Positions 1-10,690 of a stretch of 64,000 nucleotides of DNA are shown in pieces; position 1 is the first letter of the stretch; every line of letters begins with the position of its first letter. The notes below the pieces were generated by a model, which did not search any database, had not been told where the DNA came from, and saw only the letters and a program-made list of their open reading frames with translations. The DNA is from Bacteroidota bacterium (GTDB taxonomy: Bacteria > Bacteroidota > Bacteroidia > Bacteroidales > JAAUTT01). A program made the position numbers and the translations under genes. The stretch is from positions 1-64,000 of the forward strand of contig JAUZOO010000016.1 in the NCBI GenBank assembly GCA_030706405.1. Direction: 5' to 3'.

Positions 1-3000
1 AACTCCCCTGCGATTTGTTGTGATTTGCTTTCAGATTGTATCTTTGAAATACTGGCTTACACCCAAAGATCATAACCTTTAAATCCGTCCACAGTTGTGA
101 TTTGCTTTCAGATTGTATCTTTGAAATACTGGCTTACACCATATTTTTCATAGCTGCGGTTGCTTTTGCAGTTGTGATTTGCTTTCAGATTGTATCTTTG
201 AAATACTGGCTTACACCTGTAGTTTTTGAATCGTTCTATCGCCGCCCGTTGTGATTTGCTTTCAGATTGTATCTTTGAAATACTGGCTTACACCACATAT
301 CAGTTATTTAATGACCCGAAGCATGTTGTGATTTGCTTTCAGATTGTATCTTTGAAATACTGGCTTACACCATCAGTAAAATATTCAGTGTATATCAATC
401 CGTTGTGATTTGCTTTCAGATTGTATCTTTGAAATACTGGCTTACACCAAGGACGACCCTAACGAAATGAAGGTTTTCGTTGTGATTTGCTTTCAGATTG
501 TATCTTTGAAATACTGGCTTACACCAATAAATCAAACTACAAGTTATCAATTTAAGTTGTGATTTGCTTTCAGATTGTATCTTTGAAATACTGGCTTACA
601 CCCCATCAACGCATTATTGGGCGTTTACAGAAGTTGTGATTTGCTTTCAGATTGTATCTTTGAAATACTGGCTTACACCCAAATGTTGCGCCAGTTTTAA
701 GGTTTACTGGTTGTGATTTGCTTTCAGATTGTATCTTTGAAATACTGGCTTACACCGCTTGGATTGAAGATTACCGAAGCCTTTATGTTGTGATTTGCTT
801 TCAGATTGTATCTTTGAAATACTGGCTTACACCACGGAGGGTTAAACGGGTTTGATGACCGTAGTTGTGATTTGCTTTCAGATTGTATCTTTGAAATACT
901 GGCTTACACCAGTGCTTTATAATATCCAAAAGAACCAGCCGTTGTGATTTGCTTTCAGATTGTATCTTTGAAATACTGGCTTACACCTAAAGCTCAGACA
1001 GGTATCGACGGTAAACGGTTGTGATTTGCTTTCAGATTGTATCTTTGAAATACTGGCTTACACCTCTTATGATGTTGATGATTTTCTGTATTGTGTTGTG
1101 ATTTGCTTTCAGATTGTATCTTTGAAATACTGGCTTACACCCTAAATGCAAGTAATATATTCACTTTATTAGTTGTGATTTGCTTTCAGATTGTATCTTT
1201 GAAATACTGGCTTACACCAAAACCTCCAGCGAGGAAACGCGGCACGTTGTTGTGATTTGCTTTCAGATTGTATCTTTGAAATACTGGCTTACACCTTCAG
1301 CACCTTTGTTTCCGTCGGTGTTATCGTTGTGATTTGCTTTCAGATTGTATCTTTGAAATACTGGCTTACACCTAAATCTAGATATTTATAGATGTTATTT
1401 TAGTTGTGATTTGCTTTCAGATTGTATCTTTGAAATACTGGCTTACACCATTTTTTTTGTACATTCGTACTTTAAACCAGTTGTGATTTGCTTTCAGATT
1501 GTATCTTTGAAATACTGGCTTACACCAGGTCTCTGATGAGAGGCACGGGCACATTAGTTGTGATTTGCTTTCAGATTGTATCTTTGAAATACTGGCTTAC
1601 ACCCACCTGCGTCAATATACTTGCTTCCGGAGGGTTGTGATTTGCTTTCAGATTGTATCTTTGAAATACTGGCTTACACCCTTTGCGTCCTCGTGTAATT
1701 GGCCATATTCGTTGTGATTTGCTTTCAGATTGTATCTTTGAAATACTGGCTTACACCTAATCCTAAAATTTCAGCATCAGCAAATTTGTTGTGATTTGCT
1801 TTCAGATTGTATCTTTGAAATACTGGCTTACACCTTAGTTGCTGTTTGCCCTTCATGTAAAAGCGTTGTGATTTGCTTTCAGATTGTATCTTTGAAATAC
1901 TGGCTTACACCATTGCTTACAATCACGATTATTTAGGTCTAGTTGTGATTTGCTTTCAGATTGTATCTTTGAAATACTGGCTTACACCTAATGAAACAAA
2001 CGAAGATTGGTTAAATTTGTTGTGATTTGCTTTCAGATTGTATCTTTGAAATACTGGCTTACACCAATCACAAAGTAGTATTGGAGCAGATGCTAGTTGT
2101 GATTTGCTTTCAGATTGTATCTTTGAAATACTGGCTTACACCAATTTATAGTATGATAATGATTTTTGCGTAGTTGTGATTTGCTTTCAGATTGTATCTT
2201 TGAAATACTGGCTTACACCTACCGCTAATAACTATTCGAATATTATCCCGTTGTGATTTGCTTTCAGATTGTATCTTTGAAATACTGGCTTACACCCAAG
2301 AAATAGTACGACAACTGCATTTAAAAGTTGTGATTTGCTTTCAGATTGTATCTTTGAAATACTGGCTTACACCATCCGCCAGATGTTGATTATTATCAAA
2401 CAAGTTGTGATTTGCTTTCAGATTGTATCTTTGAAATACTGGCTTACACCTTGATAAATTTATCATTGCTGTTTGTGATAGTTGTGATTTGCTTTCAGAT
2501 TGTATCTTTGAAATACTGGCTTACACCGCACGGCCGAAAAGGACTGGAAGAGGCTATGTTGTGAGTTGCTTTCAGATTGTATCTTTGAAATACTGGCTTA
2601 CACCATTTAACTTCAGAACAAATATATTCTATTCGTTGTGATTTGCTTTCAGATTGTATCTTTGAAATACTGGCTTACACCAAATGCAAATGTTGGAAGC
2701 AAGCCACCATAGTTGTGATTTGATTTCAGATTGTATCTTTGAAATACTGGCTTACACCGATGTAATCACTCACATTTTCAGGTCGCTCGTTGTGATTTGC
2801 TTTCAGATTGTATCTTTGAAATACTGGCTTACACCTTTGGAATAATAGAAGCACTACGCCTAACAGTTGTGATTTGCTTTCAGATTGTATCTTTGAAATA
2901 CTGGCTTACACCTCGACGCGTGAACGCCAAATACTATTTTCAGTTGTGATTTGCTTTCAGATTGTATCTTTGAAATACTGGCTTACACCCCGTCTTTATT

Positions 3001-3066
3001 TATCAATCCTTTGAAATTAGTTGTGATTTGCTTTCAGATTGTATCTTTGAAATACTGGCTTACACC
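1..3066 (+). CRISPR. Type II-C CRISPR array; 40 repeats of 47 bp (GTTGTGATTTGCTTTCAGATTGTATCTTTGAAATACTGGCTTACACC) with 39 full 30-nt spacers; continues off the left edge (1-16 is a partial spacer)
   Basis: Repeat starts at 17, 94, 171 ... 3020 with constant period 77. crRNA orientation is + because the 5' half of the repeat pairs with the tracr anti-repeat at 10942-10964. Variant repeats at 2558 (GTTGTGAG...) and 2712 (...TTGATTTC...). Confidence 0.98.
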
Positions 3067-3151
3067 ATACCTATGGGTATGTTTTTATAAGTCAAATTTT
3101 TAAGTGTTAAAACAGAATTAAAAAAGGGTAGGTAAAGGGTAAGCCATAGCG

Positions 3152-3187
3152 AAAAGGGCTGGGATTTTATAATCCTAAGCCCTTTTT
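3152..3187. terminator. Rho-independent terminator-like hairpin between array and cas2
   Basis: AAAAGGGCTgGGATtttataATCCtAAGCCCTTTTT: GC stem plus flanking A/T tracts, usable from both sides. Confidence 0.65.
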
Positions 3188-3191
3188 GCTT

Positions 3192-3527
<336 letters not shown>

Positions 3528-4439
3528 CTACATTTCCGGATAAATTACCTTTCGGCTCTCGCCTAAAAAACATTTAGCCAGAGAGGCTGCCGATTGTTGT
3601 ATGGCTAACATTAGCGGACTCGACTGTCCGTTGATCTGAACATCGATAACCGGAATGCTTAGCAATTGAGCTTTCAGTTCGCGGGTAAGTTCGTTTGCCT
3701 GTGGATTTTTGTCAACAATAGCCAAAACCTCTTTATCAACATAAGGACGGTATGGCTCCATAATATCGTCGGCCAGGCAATAGGCATTGTACCTGTTGCG
3801 ATGAAAAATGCCCAATGTAACCAGTAGCCCCGAACCGGCAAGGGCCCGGGCGGTGATTGCCCGTAAAATGGCATATCCGTAGTTGAGCAGGTTGTTTGGA
3901 GAAGGGCCATCGGGGTCGCGCGAAAAAAACATATCTTCAGGAAAAAGATTCTGCCAGTAATATGCTGCCGCCCGGGCTTCGTGATTTGCGGCATCGCCCG
4001 ACTTTACACTCGATGCCCAATGAAGCATATTGTCGTGTTTTATCTTTTTAGACTTAAGTATCGATGCCTGGTTTAATATTTTAGCCGTTATGGTTTGTGC
4101 CCAAAGTTGCTTTTTTAACGGCACACTAGCCTGCAACTGAGCCTCAAAGCGCTCCTGTTGCAAAGTGTTTCCATCGAGGTTCAGCATCATCCCCGTAGGC
4201 ATGTGTTTATCGTCGCTGGTAATGATGGCACAATTATTTTCGAGTAACCGGTGCATCAGGTGATGTGTTATGGTTATTTGCGAATGATCGAGTATTACAA
4301 CCCCAATATCTTCGATAGGGATTGTTGTTGTCCGGTCTTTTTCGGGGAGCATGCCGGCTCCGGGGATTTCAATCTGCAACTGATCGTTGAGACAACGCAG
4401 GTAAGCAGGGTTTCCAAAATAGAGAGTGCGTTTTATCAT
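3528..4439 (-). CDS. cas1: CRISPR-associated endonuclease Cas1 (type II)
   Basis: 303 aa; MIKRTLYFGNPAYLRCLNDQL..., SGDAANHEARAAAYYWQNLF and SPNNLLNYGYAILRA motifs. Confidence 0.96.
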   Translation of the reverse strand: MIKRTLYFGNPAYLRCLNDQLQIEIPGAGMLPEKDRTTTIPIEDIGVVILDHSQITITHHLMHRLLENNCAIITSDDKHMPTGMMLNLDGNTLQQERFEAQLQASVPLKKQLWAQTITAKILNQASILKSKKIKHDNMLHWASSVKSGDAANHEARAAAYYWQNLFPEDMFFSRDPDGPSPNNLLNYGYAILRAITARALAGSGLLVTLGIFHRNRYNAYCLADDIMEPYRPYVDKEVLAIVDKNPQANELTRELKAQLLSIPVIDVQINGQSSPLMLAIQQSAASLAKCFLGESRKVIYPEM

Positions 4440-4674
4440 ACTAAAAAATATGAAGCATAAAAAATAAGTTTATGACATAGATTAAGTTACATAAAACGAA
4501 TTGTTTATGCAATAGCCTAGAGAGAAACGTTTAAGAATTTTTACAGGGAGCAAACAGTTGTTCCCAAGGCAAACGCATTTAGACTTTTTATTTACCACAA
4601 ACGCATTTTTCTTTTCTTGCTTGATCAAGAAAAGAAACAAAAGAACTAACTACGTTGAAAGCACTACGTTCGGT

Positions 4675-4700
4675 CAAAGTGAAAATATATTTTCACTTTG
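4675..4700. repeat. 26-bp perfect palindrome CAAAGTGAAAATATATTTTCACTTTG
   Basis: Sequence equals its own reverse complement; intergenic. Confidence 0.9.
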
Positions 4701-5186
4701 CCTCTCACTTAAACGTGCTTTTCAAGACTTCGGCTGTTTCACTCAAAAAACTACGGATCAAAGGCTGAAATCGCCTAAACTCATGTCCTCGTTCCTCGGC
4801 CACTCAAACAAAGACGATTTTTAACCGCCTTTGTTCCTTGTTTTTTGGCTCACCAGCCAAGGTCGGTCCTACATTTCATCTCGACCGTCTTATAAAATTT
4901 CAAATGCGTTTGCCCTACAGTTGCTCCGTAGTAGGATATGAGTCTGACAAAGGTGTAATTATGGAGGCATCATATTTCTTTTCAGAAATTTGTTTTTTAA
5001 AATTTAATACATATTTTTAACTAATTATAAACCACAAACAACTTAGTTGCAATGCTTTCTATCGGTTTATAAATTACAAACACTAACATCAACGTTAATA
5101 AAATAAACGCATTAACAAGCGGAAGCCGAAAAGCTGATTAGAGTAGGCATGTTACTTTTATTTTCAATTACTTAATTTTTCAATTT

Positions 5187-5915
5187 ATGAGTGTATTACA
5201 CAAAATCAAAGCATGGTTGTACGACAACCCGCTTACCGAAGATCCCAACGACTTTGTAGCCAGGGTTAGTGCCGAACGCAGCCTTTCGGTACGCGAAATT
5301 TGCGAATCGGCTGTTAAACGTGGTGGTGCCGATGTTTCTGCGGCATCAATGGAACATAGCCTCAACCTTTTTCACAAAGAGATGGCTTACCTGCTGTGCG
5401 ACGGTTATTCGGTAAACACCGAGTATTACCAGGCCTCCCCGCTGATTACGGGCGTATTTAACAGTCCCAAAGAAACATTCGACCCGGAGAATCACTCCAT
5501 TTCATTCGCATTTAGACAGGGAGCTTTGTTGCGCAACGAATTATCGTCGGTTTCGGTCGATATTTTGGGCGTTGCCGAAAACGGCTCTTATATTGCCCAG
5601 GTGGTTGATGTAAAAACAGGCTCGGTAAACGATATTATAACCCCTGGCCGAAACCTGAAGGTTAAAGGTTCTAAAATTAAAGTAACTGGTGAGCACGAAG
5701 ATGTTGGTATTTTCTTTATCAACCAATCGAATCTACAATCTACCAAAGTTGACCTCTCCGATATTGTTACCAACAAGCCCTCGGAGCTGATCATTGTAGT
5801 TCCAACCCTAACAGCTGGGTCGTATAAACTACAGGTGGCAACACAGTTTACCAACAGCCTTCTTTTAAAGGAACCCAGGTTTATTACTTCGGATAAAACT
5901 CTAACGGTTTCGTAA
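5187..5915 (+). CDS. HU-like DNA-binding N-terminal domain plus DUF4469-like C-terminal domain protein
   Basis: 242 aa; MSVLHKIKAWLYDNPLTEDPNDFVARVSAERSLSVREICESAVKRGGADVS resembles the HU-like/DUF4469 family widespread in Bacteroidota; lies opposite in strand between cas1 and cas9. Confidence 0.7.
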   Translation: MSVLHKIKAWLYDNPLTEDPNDFVARVSAERSLSVREICESAVKRGGADVSAASMEHSLNLFHKEMAYLLCDGYSVNTEYYQASPLITGVFNSPKETFDPENHSISFAFRQGALLRNELSSVSVDILGVAENGSYIAQVVDVKTGSVNDIITPGRNLKVKGSKIKVTGEHEDVGIFFINQSNLQSTKVDLSDIVTNKPSELIIVVPTLTAGSYKLQVATQFTNSLLLKEPRFITSDKTLTVS

Positions 5916-5943
5916 TTATATTAACGCCTGTTAGCGGGAGGCA

Positions 5944-6017
5944 CTACAACCCGTTAGTGTCACCCACTAACGGGCGTTAGCGTCACCCACTAACGTGTTG
6001 TAGTGGGTGACGCTAAA
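5944..6017. repeat. Compound inverted-repeat element between the passenger gene and cas9 (possible bidirectional terminator)
   Basis: CCCGTTAGTG/CACTAACGGG (5951-5975) and TTAGCGTCACCCACTA/TAGTGGGTGACGCTAA (5978-5993/6002-6017), plus alternative pairing ACTACAACcCGTTAGTG/CACTAACGtGTTGTAGT. Confidence 0.8.
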
Positions 6018-6069
6018 AATTTATTTAAGGCTACTCTTCTTCAAAACCGTAAACTACGAACCATCAATT

Positions 6070-9000
6070 CTAATTTTGGTATCCTTTTACACCAACAATT
6101 TCTCCCAGTCGATTTACTTTCAATTTCCAGCAACAATCTTTTATCATAACACCTTCGATAGATCTCTCCATTTTATTTAATGCTGAAAACTCCACTTTGT
6201 TGACAATTGTATTAGCTATATCATGACGGACAAAGAAACATTGTGAACCAGAGGAGCTAACAGCTTTATATATGTTATTCACTTGTTCTTTTGTTAAATT
6301 TCTAAAATTAACTAAATATGGTTTCTCCAATTCTTCAGGCGTTGGAACATAAACAAGATCATTAGGGGAAAGATAAAATAGCAATTGATATTCTTTTAAA
6401 TTTTTAGGATCGATATAAGTTAGAGCTACCGATGATAAACCTTGTTTTTGGTTTTCAATCACAATATTTAAAGGAATAGTATCACAGATTCGTTTTCCAT
6501 TTTCATCGGCATAGATGGCAAAAAACAAATTAGTTCCTTTAGCAGCTTCTACAAACTTTGATTTTTTGCTGCCTGTAACACCGACATTGAACTTTTTACC
6601 TTTGGGTTCGTAGGTACGCACTTTAGTAATGGGTTGATGAAATTTATTTCCATTAAGTGCTAATATATTTTCATTAAGATCGTCGATGCCATCGGAAGAA
6701 AAGGCCAATGACTCGGAAGGTATTATTTTCCCGCTTTCATCTTTTTGATTTTGGAATTTATCCTGATTGAGGTGCTTTAACAGTATTTTTTGAATGCCGG
6801 TATCGGTAATACTTTCTATCCGTTGTGCATTAAAACTGTCATCAAGGTTCACTCTTGAGGCTACATTATCACTATCGTAATAATAGATTTCAACTTTGGA
6901 CACGTCTTTTTCATTCCATTTATTCTCATGGCCTTTAAAGTATTTTTGAATCTTCTTTTTGTCATCACCATTACTGATAAGCTCTTTAATTTTGGCTCTT
7001 AATGATTTATCGACTATCATATCGACATTATCAATGGCTACAGAAAGCAGTACTACTTTTTTAAACCGCAAAGTAATACTTCCGGAAACGGTATCCTTAT
7101 GCATTGGTTTACGTATTGCCCAACTATCGCCTTTGGTTTGGGTGACCAATATTTTTTTGAGATTACCTTCCTCATCTTTTTGCCACTTCTGATATTTATT
7201 GACGGTTTTATTGATGACCCTCAAATTTTGTTTAAAACTAACGACAGTTGACAATAGCGCCTCGCGACTATCTTGGGTAAAAGTATCCCAAGGTTTTATA
7301 AACTCCTTTGCTACTGAAATGGTTTTACTAATTTGTTTTCCATTTACCGTTCTTACAATTTGTACATTTTCAATGCGCCTCAATTTCTTTCGTAAATCAA
7401 AACGGATTTCTTTTTTATCAGGCCGGGCATATTCGTTATTCAAATAATTAATATGGTTACGTGTGGCGCAGGCTATCACAAGAGCATCCATAGCATGATG
7501 GCGATGGTCAATACGTTTTTTGCTAAAGCCTTTTTGTAACTCCAACGGAATTTCGGTCTGAAACACCTTTTTCCCAGCTTTGTTAGTCCATTGCCCAAAG
7601 TTATTACTATTGGTAAGCGAATTTAATCGTTCAAAACGAGGGGTAATTATTTCGTTCCAAATATCGTTTAATCCCCAATCTTGTTTTAAAATGGTCGTAA
7701 TACTACCATTGCTTGATAATACATTCTTTGAGGTGCTTTCTTGTTCGTCATTCTCGCGTACAATATTTGATAACAATCCTTTTACAACTTTACTAATATA
7801 ACGGCTATCGTTCATTTGACGGGCAATGAATGAATCCGGAATGTCTTCCATCAGAAGCTTTTTCATTTTGCTTCTATTGCCGGCAAAACTCTTTTTCACA
7901 TGTTCTTCGTAAGCATTGAGTGTCAATATGGATACTTCTTTTCCAAAACTTAGCTCAATCTTTTTACCGCTGTTGTTTTTTATGTATTCGTAAGCTGTGC
8001 AATTGTCTTTATCGGCATTTACCTCAGCTTCGCATATAACTTTATTGCTCAGCGAATCGTCAAAATATCGGGATTGGGGAATGATATGTTCTATCTGATA
8101 GGCTGGCGTAAAAAGTTTACTCAGAGGAATCATTTCGCCGGTATAAGGAGAGCAGTACCCTTGGTCCAGCCAAACTTTGTAACGGATTAATTCTGATTTG
8201 GAAGGCTGGGCGCTCTTTTTTATTTTCAAGATTTCGTCAGGGATTTCGTCAATTGAATTTAATACGCCTTCTTCATATATTTTAAGTATTTCCTGTTGGC
8301 TTGGCGAATAAGGACGAACATTTTCAATCGAATCATCATTAAGCATTTCGGACAGCAGGGCTTTGATACGGAGGTTCGTATTTTCATTCTCTGTAACTAT
8401 ATCGGACATTGCCTTGCGCTTATCTGCCGGATTTTTCATTTCGCGCCCCAGTTCAATATGTATTTCGCTAAAGAAATCAGGCTCACTATTGCCGTATTGT
8501 TTCCATATATCGCTTACCACCCGTAACGTTTCGGTGATTACCTGTTCTACAATTGGATTGCGGAGAGAATGTTGTTTGAATTCTTCGCGAAGGTACAGTT
8601 CAATATCTGTTGGAGTCCCCCACTTTTTAATATCTCCGGCTTCAGAATGCCTATCATAAACGATATAACAAGCTAACCAAACAGGGATATTTTGAAAATC
8701 TTCTATCGTATTAAAGTTAATTGCTTTTTCGCGCACTTGGGTTCTTATCTTTTCATCGACTTCTCCATTTAGAATTTTTAAAATTCTTTCTTTCGTATTA
8801 ACATCAATGTTGGCTTCATTCCAATATTTTCCGCGCCGCATCAGCGACAATAACTTTTTAATAGCCTTAGCCGAATAAGAACCGTAATCTTTTTTAAATG
8901 GAGGAAACTTTTTAAAATTATCGACAAAATCGTCGCCCAGATTGTTTTTGTCGGCAAAGGTTTTCAATGCTTTTACAATGTCTACTTTGTCTTCAACCGA

Positions 9001-10677
9001 ATATAAAATATGCCATAATGAGATTGTTTTCTCTTCGGTTAAAAAGCCTTCGGGAACACTGTTCACTTTGGATAAGCGATTTAGAATTTGAGCCCGGGTT
9101 TCATTGCATGGATAAATCTTATCCTCAACATAGTTCCAACGGTACTTTTCGGCATCTTTTTTAAGATTAAAAGCTGGATACTTCAAAAAAGCCTTTTGGT
9201 CAATTTCTTTCCTTTCGTTAAGCCAATCGTATAATATAGTCCAGTCTTCTTCTGTTTTTAAGAAATCTTTAGTAACATTTACATCTGTTTCGACTTTCCC
9301 ATTCACCACTTTTTCTTTGGCATAAATCTTAAGGTTTTGAAGAAACTGCCATAATCTATATTCCTGAAATAATGGATGTGATTTGGCGATACATTTTAGT
9401 GGCTCTTCTTCTAATTTTCCTTCTTTCTTAAACCTGCGAACCTCGTACTGGCAATTGCTGATGAGCGATTTTTTGCTTTTCAGAGGGCGTTGATAAAAAA
9501 TAATATCATTTACAAACAGATGTATAAAATCTTTATTGCCGATACTCGCCCTGTGGCTGTCATTGTATTCATAAAGTTCCTCTAAGCAAGCTTTATATAA
9601 TTGGGGGTCGTTTAGCTCAGGATGAAATTCTTTTTGTTTTTCAAGAATGAGAATTAATTCTTCTTTGTAGAATTTACGTTCAATTGTCCTTACCAGTTTA
9701 CCTTTTATTTTCTGGTGTGGATTTTGAAGCAACGTGTCGTAAATGTAGCAGCCTACTGTTTTATGACTTTGGTCTATATCTGCTTCGGTTTTTTTCTTGA
9801 CTAATGTCCAGTCGTTTTCTTGAGGAGCCCTGAACGAACGTTTTTCTTTTCCTTCTTTATCCGTTTTCACATTTCCGTTTTCATCAATTTCGGTAGTGAC
9901 AATAAAATCTTTGGTCTTGCCCACCCAATCTAATGGAGTTTTGCTGTTACGTCGATAAATCCATCCATTTTCGAGTATAACATTGTACCATATTCCATCT
10001 TTACCCTTTCTATCGCCACTGTCTACAACCTCAATCACTTTTAAAGAGTAAAATTCAACTAGTCTGTTCTTACTCTCATTATCTTCTTCATCTTCTCCCC
10101 GTAATTGATAATAACCTCTTTTCTGATTAAAATTTAATAACAACCACGCGAGTTCTCCTTTTTCGATTTTAGCAGATAACGCCTTTTTGCGTAAGTAATA
10201 GATAGTCCAATCGTAAGGTATCTTTTTATCATTCTCAAAAAGTTGGGGCTGACTTTCTCTGAAATCGTTGACCATTTCCATAAACGATGTAAAAAAAATG
10301 AACTCGCCTTTTTCTGTTTCCGGATTATTTCGATAGGTTAATTTCGGTTCAGAGTCGTCCAAAAACTGTCCCGGATTCTTATCAAAATCAATAGAACTAC
10401 TATAATGAGAAGGAAGAAAGCCCAAAATATTTAAAATCCTGAGTAATCGTTCGCGTCGCAGAAGATTTCGCTCCCGTAGTCGTCGGATTCCTCTAAATCC
10501 AGTTCTTTCTGCTGTCTGTGAAATAGAGTTACCACGGTCAAACTCTCCTAAAATATCCTGAGACATTGGAATAATTCTGCTTCCCAATCCTAGTATTTCT
10601 TTTTTTTCGTCAGTTTCATTTACCAGCGCCCAACCAATTGAGTTAGTTCCTAAATCAAGCCCAAGAGTTATCTTCAT
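6070..10677 (-). CDS. cas9: CRISPR-associated endonuclease Cas9, type II-C, 1535 aa
   Basis: RuvC-I MKITLGLDLGTNSIGWALV; Arg-rich bridge helix RGIRRLRERNLLRRERLLRIL; RuvC-II SEIHIELGREMKNPADKR; HNH YQIEHIIPQSRYFDDSLSNKVICEAEVNADKDN; RuvC-III DHRHHAMDALVIACA. No csn2 or cas4 nearby. Confidence 0.98.
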   Translation of the reverse strand: MKITLGLDLGTNSIGWALVNETDEKKEILGLGSRIIPMSQDILGEFDRGNSISQTAERTGFRGIRRLRERNLLRRERLLRILNILGFLPSHYSSSIDFDKNPGQFLDDSEPKLTYRNNPETEKGEFIFFTSFMEMVNDFRESQPQLFENDKKIPYDWTIYYLRKKALSAKIEKGELAWLLLNFNQKRGYYQLRGEDEEDNESKNRLVEFYSLKVIEVVDSGDRKGKDGIWYNVILENGWIYRRNSKTPLDWVGKTKDFIVTTEIDENGNVKTDKEGKEKRSFRAPQENDWTLVKKKTEADIDQSHKTVGCYIYDTLLQNPHQKIKGKLVRTIERKFYKEELILILEKQKEFHPELNDPQLYKACLEELYEYNDSHRASIGNKDFIHLFVNDIIFYQRPLKSKKSLISNCQYEVRRFKKEGKLEEEPLKCIAKSHPLFQEYRLWQFLQNLKIYAKEKVVNGKVETDVNVTKDFLKTEEDWTILYDWLNERKEIDQKAFLKYPAFNLKKDAEKYRWNYVEDKIYPCNETRAQILNRLSKVNSVPEGFLTEEKTISLWHILYSVEDKVDIVKALKTFADKNNLGDDFVDNFKKFPPFKKDYGSYSAKAIKKLLSLMRRGKYWNEANIDVNTKERILKILNGEVDEKIRTQVREKAINFNTIEDFQNIPVWLACYIVYDRHSEAGDIKKWGTPTDIELYLREEFKQHSLRNPIVEQVITETLRVVSDIWKQYGNSEPDFFSEIHIELGREMKNPADKRKAMSDIVTENENTNLRIKALLSEMLNDDSIENVRPYSPSQQEILKIYEEGVLNSIDEIPDEILKIKKSAQPSKSELIRYKVWLDQGYCSPYTGEMIPLSKLFTPAYQIEHIIPQSRYFDDSLSNKVICEAEVNADKDNCTAYEYIKNNSGKKIELSFGKEVSILTLNAYEEHVKKSFAGNRSKMKKLLMEDIPDSFIARQMNDSRYISKVVKGLLSNIVRENDEQESTSKNVLSSNGSITTILKQDWGLNDIWNEIITPRFERLNSLTNSNNFGQWTNKAGKKVFQTEIPLELQKGFSKKRIDHRHHAMDALVIACATRNHINYLNNEYARPDKKEIRFDLRKKLRRIENVQIVRTVNGKQISKTISVAKEFIKPWDTFTQDSREALLSTVVSFKQNLRVINKTVNKYQKWQKDEEGNLKKILVTQTKGDSWAIRKPMHKDTVSGSITLRFKKVVLLSVAIDNVDMIVDKSLRAKIKELISNGDDKKKIQKYFKGHENKWNEKDVSKVEIYYYDSDNVASRVNLDDSFNAQRIESITDTGIQKILLKHLNQDKFQNQKDESGKIIPSESLAFSSDGIDDLNENILALNGNKFHQPITKVRTYEPKGKKFNVGVTGSKKSKFVEAAKGTNLFFAIYADENGKRICDTIPLNIVIENQKQGLSSVALTYIDPKNLKEYQLLFYLSPNDLVYVPTPEELEKPYLVNFRNLTKEQVNNIYKAVSSSGSQCFFVRHDIANTIVNKVEFSALNKMERSIEGVMIKDCCWKLKVNRLGEIVGVKGYQN

Positions 10678-10690
10678 GATATATTATTTT

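Noticed and set aside
226-408. 60-aa ORF inside the CRISPR array
   Set aside because: Made of repeat translations (FQIVSLKYWLT); artefact of the array
64-3019. Spacers matching the window itself (self-targeting)
   Set aside because: No obvious match seen by eye; an exhaustive comparison was not possible
3674-3994. 106-aa minus-strand ORF inside cas1
   Set aside because: Alternate frame of cas1
4558-5020. Two small + strand ORFs (88 and 60 aa) between cas1 and the passenger gene
   Set aside because: Low-complexity, overlap palindromic intergenic repeats; no recognisable domain. An anti-CRISPR or accessory role would be speculation
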